From: Clostridia bacterium
GTDB lineage: Bacteria > Bacillota > Clostridia > Oscillospirales > Acutalibacteraceae
Reading direction: 5' to 3'
Assembly: GCA_017380615.1 (NCBI GenBank)
Contig: JAFODQ010000082.1
Span: forward strand, 1-35,072
Length of the DNA: 35,072 nt
The translations under genes were made by a program, and so were the position numbers. Below, piece after piece: positions 7,888-14,948 of this stretch. Each line of letters begins with the position of its first letter. Position 1 is the first letter of the stretch. The notes beneath the pieces are model-generated. The model did not search any database. It saw nothing but the letters and a program-made list of their open reading frames with translations, and was not told the DNA's origin.

Positions 7888-10255
7888 CTGAGCCTTCCTC
7901 CTTTTTGTCGCTATCGTCTTCGCCGATGCCTATGAAACGGAGTGCTTCCTCCTGAAGCTTGAACATTTTATAATATGCACCTTGCTTCTCCATAAGCTCG
8001 TTGTATGTGCCGAATTCAATACATTCACCATCATCAATAACAGCAAGCTTATCAGCATCACGCAGGGTTGAAAGTCTGTGTGCGATTGCGATGGTTGTTC
8101 TTCCGTTTTTGAGCTGTGAGATTGAATTCTGGATGTTTCTTTCTGTTTCAGTATCCATTGCTGCAGTTGCTTCATCAAGAATGAGAATCTTCGGATTCTG
8201 GATAATTGTTCTTGCAATGGAGATTCTCTGCTTTTCTCCACCTGAAAGGTCCTGACCACCTGAACCAACACGGGTCTCATATCCATTCGGGAGCTTTGTT
8301 ATAAAGCTGTGTGCAGAGGCTGCCTTTGCGGCTGCAATAACCTCATCGTTTGTGGCGTCGGGCTTTGCATAGCGAATGTTATCTGCAATTGTGCCCATGA
8401 ACAGGAAGATATCCTGCGAAACAATACCGATATTTTGTCTGAGCTGTTTGCCCTGAAGGTCTTTAACGTCAATTCCGTCTATCTTTACAACGCCGGCCTT
8501 GGGGTCGTAAAGTCTTGCAATGAGGTTTGAAATTGTTGTTTTACCGGCGCCTGTTTTACCCACAATGCCAAGCATTTCTCCTGCACCGATGTGAAGTGAA
8601 ATGTTTTTGATTATGGGGTGAGCAGGTTCATATTCAAACTGAAGCTCTTCAAGAGTTATATCACCCCTGAATTCGTCTAATATAATCGGGTTTTCCTTGT
8701 CCTTGATGTCGGGCTCTGTGTCAATGATTTCGAACACTCTCTGGGCAGAGTCAACACAACGGGACCACCAGTTTGTTACCCATGAAAGGAAATCTATGGG
8801 TCTTTCAAGCATTTGAAGATATATAACAAATGTGAGAAGCTCACCAACTGTAATTTCATCTGTGGTGACTGCAATTACACCACCTATGCCAAGCACAGCA
8901 GCACCAAGTATATATACGATTGCTGAAAGTATAGGATAGAAGGTTGCCTCTGCGTTTGACCAGCTTATCTCTGCCTTGAGAAGCTTATCGCTGGTTTTAT
9001 TGAAGCTTTGAAGCTCATCGTTTTCCTTCGAAAATGCTTTTATGATTCTGTGACCGTTAACATTGTCGCTCACCTTTGATGTGAGCTGAGCATTCTGCAC
9101 CCACACTCTGTGGTGAAGCTTTCTGAACTTTTTCTCCATAAGAGGATAGACAACGAGAATAAGCGCAGCAGAACCCATTACAATAAGAGTCAGCTTCCAG
9201 CTTGTGAAGAACATTATTCCGATAATGCCAAGAACAGTTACTGCGCTTGAAATCAGGTAGGGGAAGCCGTCAACAAAGAACCAATAAATGTTGTTTGAGT
9301 CTCTTGTGACTCTTTCCATAAGGGAGCCGGTTTGCTTGTGGGTGTAGAAGCCGACGGACAGACCCTGCATAGCCTTGAAAATTTTGAGCTTGATGCTGAA
9401 AACTACCCATGGAAGCATTCCTGCAACAATGTATTGGTAAAACAGTGTGAAAAGCTGATGTGAGATTTTGAGAGCAGCCATTGTAAGAACAATGGAAATA
9501 AGACCACCCAAAAGGGATTCATAGCTACCCGGGTTTCCGGCGTTGAGCACCTCATCATAGAGCTTCTGTGTGCTGAATTGCGGGATTATAAGTGTAATGG
9601 CTGTGCTCACGAGCACTGCACAGATCATAAAAATCATTTTCCATTTCACTTCTCCGAAAAATGAGAAAAGTCTTTTTACTGTGGTGCTTTTCTTTACACA
9701 ATCCTCACAATAGCGAAGTCCTCGTGGAATGGGAGTGCCACACTTCTGACAGGTGTTTCCCGTGACATTGCTCAGATATTGCTCGTAGTCCTTGCCCTGC
9801 TTGAGGGTGTTGAAGATTTTCTTGAAATTATCTGCCTTCTCAAGATTACCCAAGGAAAAGTAAGCGAGAGAATAATATTCGCCATTGTATTTATATGTCA
9901 GCTGACCTGTGGCGAGATATTGCTCTGCGAAAAGCTCGTCGATTTCCTCCAAGGGAATGGCTGTAAGCTTTAGTAGCTTTGGCTTTATGTCTTTCTGCTT
10001 TTTCTTTTCAGGGATTTCACATTCTTCGAATTCTGCTGTGTAAATTCCCTTTTTGTCAAAGAAAACATATAACTCACCGAATTCCTCGGCACCACACATA
10101 TCTGACCGGAAGGAATAAATGATGTTGCTTGTATCAAGCTTTTCCTTCTCAAGTGCTTCCTTTACATAAGCAGGAAGCTCAGCATGGCTTGGCTTTGGAG
10201 GACGGGGAGGCTTCTTCAGGTGAAGCTTGTAAAGAATTTTGTTTATAATCTCCAT
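7874..10255 (-). CDS. ABC exporter half-transporter with N-terminal extension and zinc ribbon (first subunit)
   Basis: A 793-residue ABC half-exporter starting at ATG 10255, with AGGAG seven bases upstream. Order of domains: a Pro/Lys-rich start, a ~150-residue extension (GELYVFFDKKGIYTAEF ... NGEYYSLAYFSL) resembling a small beta-rich PH-like domain (my inference), a zinc ribbon with C169, C172, C183 and C186, six membrane helices (about 205-500), then the ATPase domain with Walker A GIVGKTGAGKTT (563-574), signature LSGGEKQ (670-676), Walker B ILILDE (690-695) and His726. The acidic C-terminal tail (EDDSDKKEEGSDEQD) overlaps the DUF1854 gene. It is first in the operon, behind its own promoter. 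Zinc ribbons and long N-terminal domains are unusual in this exporter class. Confidence 0.88.
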   Translation of the reverse strand: MEIINKILYKLHLKKPPRPPKPSHAELPAYVKEALEKEKLDTSNIIYSFRSDMCGAEEFGELYVFFDKKGIYTAEFEECEIPEKKKQKDIKPKLLKLTAIPLEEIDELFAEQYLATGQLTYKYNGEYYSLAYFSLGNLEKADNFKKIFNTLKQGKDYEQYLSNVTGNTCQKCGTPIPRGLRYCEDCVKKSTTVKRLFSFFGEVKWKMIFMICAVLVSTAITLIIPQFSTQKLYDEVLNAGNPGSYESLLGGLISIVLTMAALKISHQLFTLFYQYIVAGMLPWVVFSIKLKIFKAMQGLSVGFYTHKQTGSLMERVTRDSNNIYWFFVDGFPYLISSAVTVLGIIGIMFFTSWKLTLIVMGSAALILVVYPLMEKKFRKLHHRVWVQNAQLTSKVSDNVNGHRIIKAFSKENDELQSFNKTSDKLLKAEISWSNAEATFYPILSAIVYILGAAVLGIGGVIAVTTDEITVGELLTFVIYLQMLERPIDFLSWVTNWWSRCVDSAQRVFEIIDTEPDIKDKENPIILDEFRGDITLEELQFEYEPAHPIIKNISLHIGAGEMLGIVGKTGAGKTTISNLIARLYDPKAGVVKIDGIDVKDLQGKQLRQNIGIVSQDIFLFMGTIADNIRYAKPDATNDEVIAAAKAASAHSFITKLPNGYETRVGSGGQDLSGGEKQRISIARTIIQNPKILILDEATAAMDTETERNIQNSISQLKNGRTTIAIAHRLSTLRDADKLAVIDDGECIEFGTYNELMEKQGAYYKMFKLQEEALRFIGIGEDDSDKKEEGSDEQD

Positions 10256-10303
10256 ATATATCTCCTGAAAACATAATTAGAGTTTATCTAAATTAACTGA
10301 CAT

Positions 10304-10332
10304 ATTATACCATAATGAATAGTAAATAACAA
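10304..10332 (-). promoter_or_regulatory. SigA-type promoter of the ABC/DUF1854 operon
   Basis: On the minus strand TTGTTA (10332-10327), a 17-base spacer and a perfect TATAAT (10309-10304) lie about 50 bases before the ABC start codon. Two ten-base palindromes, TTTCGCGAAA (10344-10353) and TTGTTAACAA (10367-10376), lie just upstream and could be operator sites. Confidence 0.75.
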
Positions 10333-10460
10333 TGGTTTTCTGCTTTCGCGAAATCCTTTTAATGATTTGTTAACAACTGTGTGTTTTAATGTGGCAGAAT
10401 GAACAAATAGCAAAAAAACAGTTTGGATAAAACGACAAATTTGAACTGTGACAGTAATTA

Positions 10461-10531
10461 GTGAATTGACATTCACTTGTTGTTTTGCTATAATTATCAT
10501 GATATGAGGTGGAGGTTGAGTGAAAATTCAC
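10461..10531. promoter_or_regulatory. Two GTGAA/TTCAC palindromes, possible operators
   Basis: GTGAAT-TGAC-ATTCAC (10461-10476) overlaps the -35 box, and GTGAA-AA-TTCAC (10520-10531) lies 25 bases after the -10 box inside the transcribed leader, within a GGTGG...CCACC hairpin (10508-10535). The arms share GTGAA/TTCAC but the spacing differs (6 against 2 bases), so one protein binding both is possible, not certain. Confidence 0.45.
10466..10494 (+). promoter_or_regulatory. Perfect-consensus SigA promoter of the acyltransferase gene
   Basis: TTGACA (10466-10471), a 17-base spacer and TATAAT (10489-10494). This is the strongest-looking promoter in the window. The inverted repeat GTGAAT-TGAC-ATTCAC (10461-10476) covers the -35 box, which suggests repression by a DNA-binding protein. 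The rest of the 317-base gap between the divergent genes holds the opposite promoter and no gene. Confidence 0.85.
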
Positions 10532-10572
10532 CACCATAGAATTCAATAACTAATTCTGAAAGGAAATCTAAA

Positions 10573-11499
10573 ATGGCAGTTAAAAGTGTAACAAGATTCG
10601 GTATCCAGAGAAAAATTGTTGCTAATATGACAACCGAGAGCTGGCAGAATATTCCTCACGTAAGCTACCAATATGAACCTGATGTTACAAAGTTTATGGA
10701 GGAGTTCAAGAAGTTCCAGGAAAAGCATAATTCCGATGATGGGCCAAAGATAACTCTCAACGCTGTACTTCTTAAGGCCATTGCTGAGGCAATCGAAAAT
10801 GACCCCTGCATAAATGCACACTTCCATTTTGAAAAAGGTCTTGTAAGAGGTAAGGTTACTGAATTTGACCATATCGATATGTCTGTTCCGTGGATTCTTC
10901 CCGATGGCAAGATGATGACCATAACCATGAAGGATATGGGCAATAAAACTCTTAAGGAAATTGCAGAGTATCAGGCAGATATCAATCGCCGTCTTGAAAA
11001 GACAGTGCTTGTTGAAGCTCTCTATTCAGTTTCCTTCCACGATACACTTGAGAAGCTCAAAAAGGGTCACATTATAAAGGCAATCAAGAGAATTTACGGT
11101 GCAAACACAGGCAAGCACAAAATTATCCGTCTCAAGGGTGCGGAAAAGAAGGCGTATAAGGCAATTCCTGATTGTGATAAAATCACAAGAGCTGACCTTA
11201 AGCAGGGTACAATCACTGTTTCAAATGTTGGGGCAGACACACGTGGTCTCGGTGGCCAGATTGCAATGCTTATGATTATTCCGCCTCAGGTTTGCGTTAT
11301 CGGTATCGGCACACTTCAAAGAAAGCCTGTTGTTATCAAAGATGAAAACGGCGAGGAGAAAATTGAAATCAGAACAATTCTTCCAATGAATATTGTTTTT
11401 GACCACAGAGTTCTTGATTTCGGCGAGGTGAGACCATTTCTCACAAAAATGGAGGAATTCTTCAAGAATCCCGAGCTTGTTCTCAATGAAAATGCATAA
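10573..11499 (+). CDS. Stand-alone 2-oxoacid dehydrogenase-type acyltransferase (no lipoyl domain)
   Basis: A 308-residue protein that aligns by eye to the catalytic domain of dihydrolipoamide acyltransferases (E2, PF00198). It has the trimer-type core and the active-site motif DHRVLDFG (277-284: H278 and D282 of HxxxD), though the usual DG is DFG here. The lipoyl and peripheral-subunit-binding domains of a real E2 are absent and no E1 or E3 genes are nearby, so it is probably a free-standing CoA-dependent acyltransferase similar in fold to chloramphenicol acetyltransferase. The acceptor is unknown. The ATG follows GAAAGGAAAT. It forms a single-gene transcript between a consensus promoter and a good terminator. 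Confidence 0.82.
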   Translation: MAVKSVTRFGIQRKIVANMTTESWQNIPHVSYQYEPDVTKFMEEFKKFQEKHNSDDGPKITLNAVLLKAIAEAIENDPCINAHFHFEKGLVRGKVTEFDHIDMSVPWILPDGKMMTITMKDMGNKTLKEIAEYQADINRRLEKTVLVEALYSVSFHDTLEKLKKGHIIKAIKRIYGANTGKHKIIRLKGAEKKAYKAIPDCDKITRADLKQGTITVSNVGADTRGLGGQIAMLMIIPPQVCVIGIGTLQRKPVVIKDENGEEKIEIRTILPMNIVFDHRVLDFGEVRPFLTKMEEFFKNPELVLNENA

Positions 11500-11510
11500 T
11501 ACATAAAATT

Positions 11511-11539
11511 ATCCGACAAGTTTTCTTGTCGGATTTTTT
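11511..11539 (+). terminator. Rho-independent terminator
   Basis: A perfect 10-bp stem, ATCCGACAAG (11511-11520) with CTTGTCGGAT (11525-11534), a TTTT loop and a following T-run. It ends the acyltransferase transcript. Confidence 0.9.
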
Positions 11540-11574
11540 GTTGGACAAATTAAATAAAAAGTTTTTCAAATGAC

Positions 11575-11604
11575 TTGAAATTGTTGGTGTATGTGTGATA
11601 TAAT
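11575..11604 (+). promoter_or_regulatory. SigA-type promoter
   Basis: TTGAAA (11575-11580), an 18-base spacer and TATAAT (11599-11604), about 60 bases before the ATG of the glycine-rich protein gene. Confidence 0.7.
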
Positions 11605-11663
11605 GCACTGTAACTATGAGATTGTGGTTATATCGGATAAATAAATTTTCTCAGGCGGTATAT

Positions 11664-12698
11664 ATGACAAAAAAAATAACAGCCCTTTCAATGGCTATTT
11701 TAATGCTTGCCTTTGCATTCACAGTGTGCATGTCAGACGGCAAGGGTATCATATCAGATGTGTCTTGTGGTGGTGTGGAAACCTTTGCTGCAGGCGAGAC
11801 AGCTTCCACGACATCTCTCAGTGGCTTTATAGGTGATAAAATAGGCTCTGTTACCAACCTCGGTGGCGTTATAGGTGATGTATCCGATGTGGGTAGTGGT
11901 CTTGGCGACCTTGTTGGTGGCTCAGGTCTTGGCTCGGGTCTCGGCTCCGGTATCGGCGATGCACTCGGTGGTCTTGGTGACCTTCTCGGCGGACTTACTG
12001 GCGGGAATGGTGGCTCGGGAAATTCCGGCAACTCAGGTGATGTTACATACGATGTAAACACTGAAACCATGGGTTATATTGATATTATTCCCGCTGTGAC
12101 AGACTATGTTTCTGTGCCTCAGCCGGGAACACCATCCTCAACTGCGGCACAGACTGTTAACGAAACAGTTGATTTTGCCGCAACACAGAACCCTTATGCA
12201 AAGCCTACCACCGACCTTAAGGGTGGTGACACAGGTGAGGGTGTCAAGTGGATGCAGTGGATTTTCATCTACACACGCTATGGTCTTAAGGATGACGGTA
12301 TCACTGGTGTTTTTGATGAACAAACCATGGCTGTTGTAAAGAAGCTTCAGAAGGAAAACGGAATGACCGTTGACGGTGTCGTTAACGATGCAGTCATTGA
12401 CAAAATTGAGCTTCTCTATTTCCAGACCATTTACACAACTGCAGCCCCTGCAGTGGCAACACAGCCGACTGCTCCTCTCACAACCGGTGTTGGTGCAGTT
12501 GAAGGAGATAAAGAGGCAAGCTCAGCAAGCATAAAAACATTATTTATAATTGTTATTGCTGTGTGGGTTGTTGCAATAGCTTTCGTTGTTGCTCTCTTTA
12601 TCATCAAAAAGAGCAAGGGCAAAAAGAAGGCAAAAGCAAAGTCTGAAGAGAAATCAGCAGAAAAAACAGAAGATAAGCCTTCAGAAGAAAATAATTAA
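11664..12698 (+). CDS. Glycine-rich, membrane-anchored peptidoglycan-binding protein
   Basis: I use the ATG at 11664 (AGGCGG five bases upstream), which opens a signal peptide or N-terminal helix (MTKKITALSMAILMLAFAFT). The 344-residue product has a Gly/Leu/Ser-rich low-complexity region (about 77-125, repeats of GSGL and GGLGDLL), a Pro/Thr/Ala linker, a PG_binding_1-like domain (about 184-248, containing GVKWMQWIF, DGITGVFDEQT and LQKENGMTVDGVV), a second linker, one membrane helix (290-314) and a cytoplasmic Lys/Glu-rich tail. The outside part probably binds peptidoglycan while the helix anchors it, as in cell-envelope structural or sensing proteins. No enzyme domain is visible. I know no named family with this layout. 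Confidence 0.75.
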   Translation: MTKKITALSMAILMLAFAFTVCMSDGKGIISDVSCGGVETFAAGETASTTSLSGFIGDKIGSVTNLGGVIGDVSDVGSGLGDLVGGSGLGSGLGSGIGDALGGLGDLLGGLTGGNGGSGNSGNSGDVTYDVNTETMGYIDIIPAVTDYVSVPQPGTPSSTAAQTVNETVDFAATQNPYAKPTTDLKGGDTGEGVKWMQWIFIYTRYGLKDDGITGVFDEQTMAVVKKLQKENGMTVDGVVNDAVIDKIELLYFQTIYTTAAPAVATQPTAPLTTGVGAVEGDKEASSASIKTLFIIVIAVWVVAIAFVVALFIIKKSKGKKKAKAKSEEKSAEKTEDKPSEENN

Positions 12699-12780
12699 GT
12701 CTTTTACGGTTTGTGCCGTGAATATATAAACAAAAAGCTTTATTTAACACTAGTTGGTTAACGCAAAAGGAGAATTCAAA

Positions 12781-13674
12781 ATGGACAAGTATTTAATTAT
12801 TAATGCAGATGATTTTGGAATGAGCCATTCCACAAACCTTGCTGTTTTCGATTTGTTCGAAAAGGGTGGTATCACATCTGCGACAATTATGACTCCATGT
12901 GGATGGGCAAAGGAAGCTGGTGACTGGGCAGCACAGCATCCCGAGCACGCTGTTGGTGTGCATCTCACCTTCACAAGTGAATGGGGAAAATACAGATGGT
13001 CTCCAATCGCTCAGGCTAAAACTCCATCCTTGAGAGATAAAGAGGATTTCATGTATCACGAGTCAGATGAGTTTGAGGAAAACAGCGATATCGATGAGGT
13101 TGAAACAGAAATCAGAGCACAGATCAAGCGCTTCCGTTCATACGGCTGTGAGCCTTCACATCTTGATAACCATATGGGCTCTCTCTATGGTATTGAGACA
13201 GGTCGCTTTGAGCTTCTTAACCTTACACTCGACATTGCAGGTGAGGAGGGTCTTCCTTTCCGTTTCCCCGGTACATATGTTCCTGAAATGTTTGAAAACG
13301 ACACTCTCGAAGTTAAGATTGACAAGGACCTTATCGGTATGATGTACGGCAAAATTCTTGACTATGCAAAGGACCAGGAGGTTGCTCTTCCTGATTTCCT
13401 TATTCCGGGTGAGTGGAACGGTCCGCAGAATGATAGCTACGAGAACTATAAGGAATATATCTACGAGCTTTACAAGACCTTCCCTAATGGCATTACAGAA
13501 ACATATATTCACCCTGCTCTTGAATGTGATGAGCTTAAGGCTATCACAGGTGCATGGCACAGAAGAGTTTGGGAGCACAGACTTTTCTCCGACCCACAGA
13601 CACTTCAGCACATCAAGGCTTGCGGTATTCAGCTTATTAACTATCGCGACCTTAAGAAGATGAAGGGCTATTGA
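12781..13674 (+). CDS. YdjC/ChbG-family carbohydrate deacetylase
   Basis: A 297-residue cytoplasmic protein of the YdjC/ChbG family, which removes an N-acetyl group from chito-oligosaccharides or related sugars. The start is the ATG at 12781 with AAAGGAGA upstream; an earlier in-frame start would skip this site. Family features are NADDFGMS (8-15; catalytic/metal D10-D11), GVHLTFTSEWG (59-69; H61) and PSHLDNHMG (125-133; H127 and H131), with a conserved ITETYIHPA segment near the C-terminus. It may recycle cell-wall or host amino sugars. It is the last gene before the phage-derived cassette and ends in a strong terminator. Confidence 0.88.
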   Translation: MDKYLIINADDFGMSHSTNLAVFDLFEKGGITSATIMTPCGWAKEAGDWAAQHPEHAVGVHLTFTSEWGKYRWSPIAQAKTPSLRDKEDFMYHESDEFEENSDIDEVETEIRAQIKRFRSYGCEPSHLDNHMGSLYGIETGRFELLNLTLDIAGEEGLPFRFPGTYVPEMFENDTLEVKIDKDLIGMMYGKILDYAKDQEVALPDFLIPGEWNGPQNDSYENYKEYIYELYKTFPNGITETYIHPALECDELKAITGAWHRRVWEHRLFSDPQTLQHIKACGIQLINYRDLKKMKGY

Positions 13675-13692
13675 TAAATAAAGCAAAATATA

Positions 13693-13727
13693 ACAGACAT
13701 TCGGTTTCCCGAATGTCTGTTTTTTTA
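13693..13727. terminator. Rho-independent terminator at the left edge of the phage cassette
   Basis: A perfect 12-bp stem, ACAGACATTCGG (13693-13704) with CCGAATGTCTGT (13709-13720), a TTTC loop and a T-run to 13727. The T-run overlaps the stop codon of the minus-strand ImmA/IrrE-like gene. On the minus strand the hairpin is followed by TATATTTT, so it may also end that transcript. Confidence 0.9.
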
Positions 13728-13931
13728 TGCGCCTTCAATTACCTTTACAGGCAAATCCTTCTGGAAATCATTTCTTTTAATGTGGTTTTCTTCATGGATC
13801 AAGGATTTTCGTTTTGCCGCATCTGATAAATCCTCATTAATGTAAATATTAAAATCGCCATTTGCATCGGGCACGGTAAATGCTCTGATTGTGAGTGGCA
13901 TTTTAATTTCCCTTACAAAAATTAAATTCAT
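13725..13931 (-). CDS. Minimal ImmA/IrrE-type metallopeptidase-like protein
   Basis: Only 68 residues, but it holds the zinc-protease motif HEENH (46-50) in the context KSLIHEENHIKRNDF, typical of ImmA/IrrE proteins. In ICEBs1 and related elements such proteases cleave the paired XRE repressor to induce the element. This short form lacks the longer C-terminal part of ImmA, but short forms like it occur in clostridial prophages. Its ATG overlaps the stop of the XRE gene by four bases (ATGA), so the two are translated together as a repressor/anti-repressor pair. Whether it is catalytically active is unknown. Confidence 0.7.
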   Translation of the reverse strand: MNLIFVREIKMPLTIRAFTVPDANGDFNIYINEDLSDAAKRKSLIHEENHIKRNDFQKDLPVKVIEGA

Positions 13932-14272
13932 TTTTCCTCCTTGTCTATAAGCGCCTTGAACATTACTATGAACGAATCAAGCTGGTCCTCTGTTGCCTTT
14001 TCGGATATGTCAAAAAGAAGCTTTCTCTTTTTGAAAAGCTCATCCTTCTTTTCATCCATTCTGCAAAAGCTGTCATCAAAATAATCAAGAGATACATTAA
14101 AGTATTGGGCGACCTTCATAAGGTTCTGAGTGGAAAGCCTTTTTGTTCTGCCCTGCTTTAATTCTGAAATTGTGCTTTTGGGAATACCCGTGTCTCTGCA
14201 TAGCTGAGCAATCCTTATTCCCTTTTTATTACACAAGTCTTGTATTTTCTCATACATATTCACAATATCCAT
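13928..14272 (-). CDS. XRE-family repressor of the phage cassette
   Basis: A 114-residue DNA-binding protein with an N-terminal helix-turn-helix of the Cro/CI type (about residues 8-65; KGIRIAQLCRDTGIPKSTIS and FNVSLDYF) and a short charged C-terminal part. It is divergent from the structural operon, the usual place for a lysogeny repressor. The start is uncertain: ATG 14272 gives MDIVNMYEKI, whereas ATG 14257 (MYEKI) matches the usual family start and sits further from the GGGGATGG stretch. It is co-translated with the ImmA/IrrE-like gene. Probable targets are the inverted repeats at 14341-14385. Confidence 0.85.
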   Translation of the reverse strand: MDIVNMYEKIQDLCNKKGIRIAQLCRDTGIPKSTISELKQGRTKRLSTQNLMKVAQYFNVSLDYFDDSFCRMDEKKDELFKKRKLLFDISEKATEDQLDSFIVMFKALIDKEEK

Positions 14273-14289
14273 CCCCGTTTATTTGTGAA

Positions 14290-14319
14290 ATCCTACAAAA
14301 AACACTCCAAACCGAACAA
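14290..14319 (-). promoter_or_regulatory. Possible promoter of the repressor gene
   Basis: On the minus strand TTGTTC (14319-14314), an 18-base spacer and TAGGAT (14295-14290). The boxes are imperfect and would give a very short leader, so this is weak. Its -35 would lie inside the LexA-type box. Confidence 0.3.
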
Positions 14320-14326
14320 ATGTTCT
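14313..14326. promoter_or_regulatory. LexA (DinR)-type SOS box
   Basis: CGAACAAATGTTCT contains GAAC-N4-GTTC, the core of the Gram-positive LexA/DinR box (consensus near CGAACNNNNGTTCG). It lies between the repressor gene and the structural operon, nine bases before the -35 box of the operon promoter. It suggests induction by DNA damage. Confidence 0.55.
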
Positions 14327-14334
14327 AAAGTAGG

Positions 14335-14363
14335 TTGAAAAGTACAGAAAGCCGTACTATAAT
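14335..14363 (+). promoter_or_regulatory. Promoter of the phage structural operon with operator-like repeats
   Basis: TTGAAA (14335-14340), a 17-base spacer and TATAAT (14358-14363). The spacer is framed by the inverted repeat AGTAC (14341-14345)/GTACT (14354-14358), and a palindrome CGGAATTCCG (14376-14385) covers the likely start site; both are good operator candidates for the XRE repressor. A second TATAAT (14398-14403) may be an additional -10 box. Confidence 0.7.
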
Positions 14364-14460
14364 GTGCTTGTGGTTCGGAATTCCGTACAATTCTACATAT
14401 AATATAACTCAAAAGTAATTGGATGTCAATACCAATTATAGTACAGATGGGAGGATTTTT

Positions 14461-14691
14461 ATGTCAGCACTTATTGAAGGACACATTGAGTGTCCCTTTT
14501 ATCAGAAAAATGGTTTGCAGACCATAACATGTGAGGGCCTTTTGGATAACCTCAATCATACAACACATTATTTCAGGTCTGCCGATGAGAAAAGGCAGCA
14601 CATTCTTAAATACTGTTGTCAGCACGGCGGCAGAAGGTGTGTTCATCACAGAAGTGTTGCTGTTCTTTATGAAAGGGGCATGCGTGAATGA
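14461..14691 (+). CDS. Small Cys-rich phage protein
   Basis: A 76-residue protein starting at ATG 14461, five bases after GGGAGGA. It carries spaced cysteines (ECPFYQ, TITCEG, KYCCQHGGRRC) that could bind a metal. Small proteins with a CPFY...C...YCC pattern occur upstream of terminase genes in clostridial prophages; I know no assigned role for them. It is the first gene of the + strand operon and overlaps the next gene (ATGA). Confidence 0.7.
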   Translation: MSALIEGHIECPFYQKNGLQTITCEGLLDNLNHTTHYFRSADEKRQHILKYCCQHGGRRCVHHRSVAVLYERGMRE

Positions 14692-14948
14692 GCAAAAAAG
14701 GAGATAAGCTCAAACGAGTCTCCTCTGCAGCAGAAAATATGAGTGCTCTTGTGGATGATGTTGTGAAGAAGGCTCGTAAAAGCTTTAAGGCAACAGGTAA
14801 TCCTGAGCTTGATGCCAAGTTTCTCAAGGAGAGCGTGGGTGCATTGCGTGAGCTTTATTCCCTCCTTGATGATTGCGACAACGCCACTTGCGTGAGTGAC
14901 GGAATAATAATCAAGCTCGAAAGTCAGCTTGAGGAGTGGAGCAAATGA
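14688..14948 (+). CDS. Putative small terminase-position protein
   Basis: An 86-residue, mostly helical, charged protein with no recognised domain. It sits directly before the large terminase and overlaps both neighbours by four bases, the usual place for the small terminase subunit that recognises DNA for packaging. It is shorter than most small terminases and no helix-turn-helix is obvious, so the role is inferred from position only. Confidence 0.55.
   Translation: MSKKGDKLKRVSSAAENMSALVDDVVKKARKSFKATGNPELDAKFLKESVGALRELYSLLDDCDNATCVSDGIIIKLESQLEEWSK

Noticed and set aside
12699..12780. Terminator after the glycine-rich protein gene
   Set aside because: ACGG/CCGT around 12705-12719 is only a four-bp stem and lacks a following T-run.
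14273..14460. Search for a tRNA or tRNA-like attachment site at the cassette
   Set aside because: No cloverleaf or CCA-type end was seen here or at either border of the cassette.
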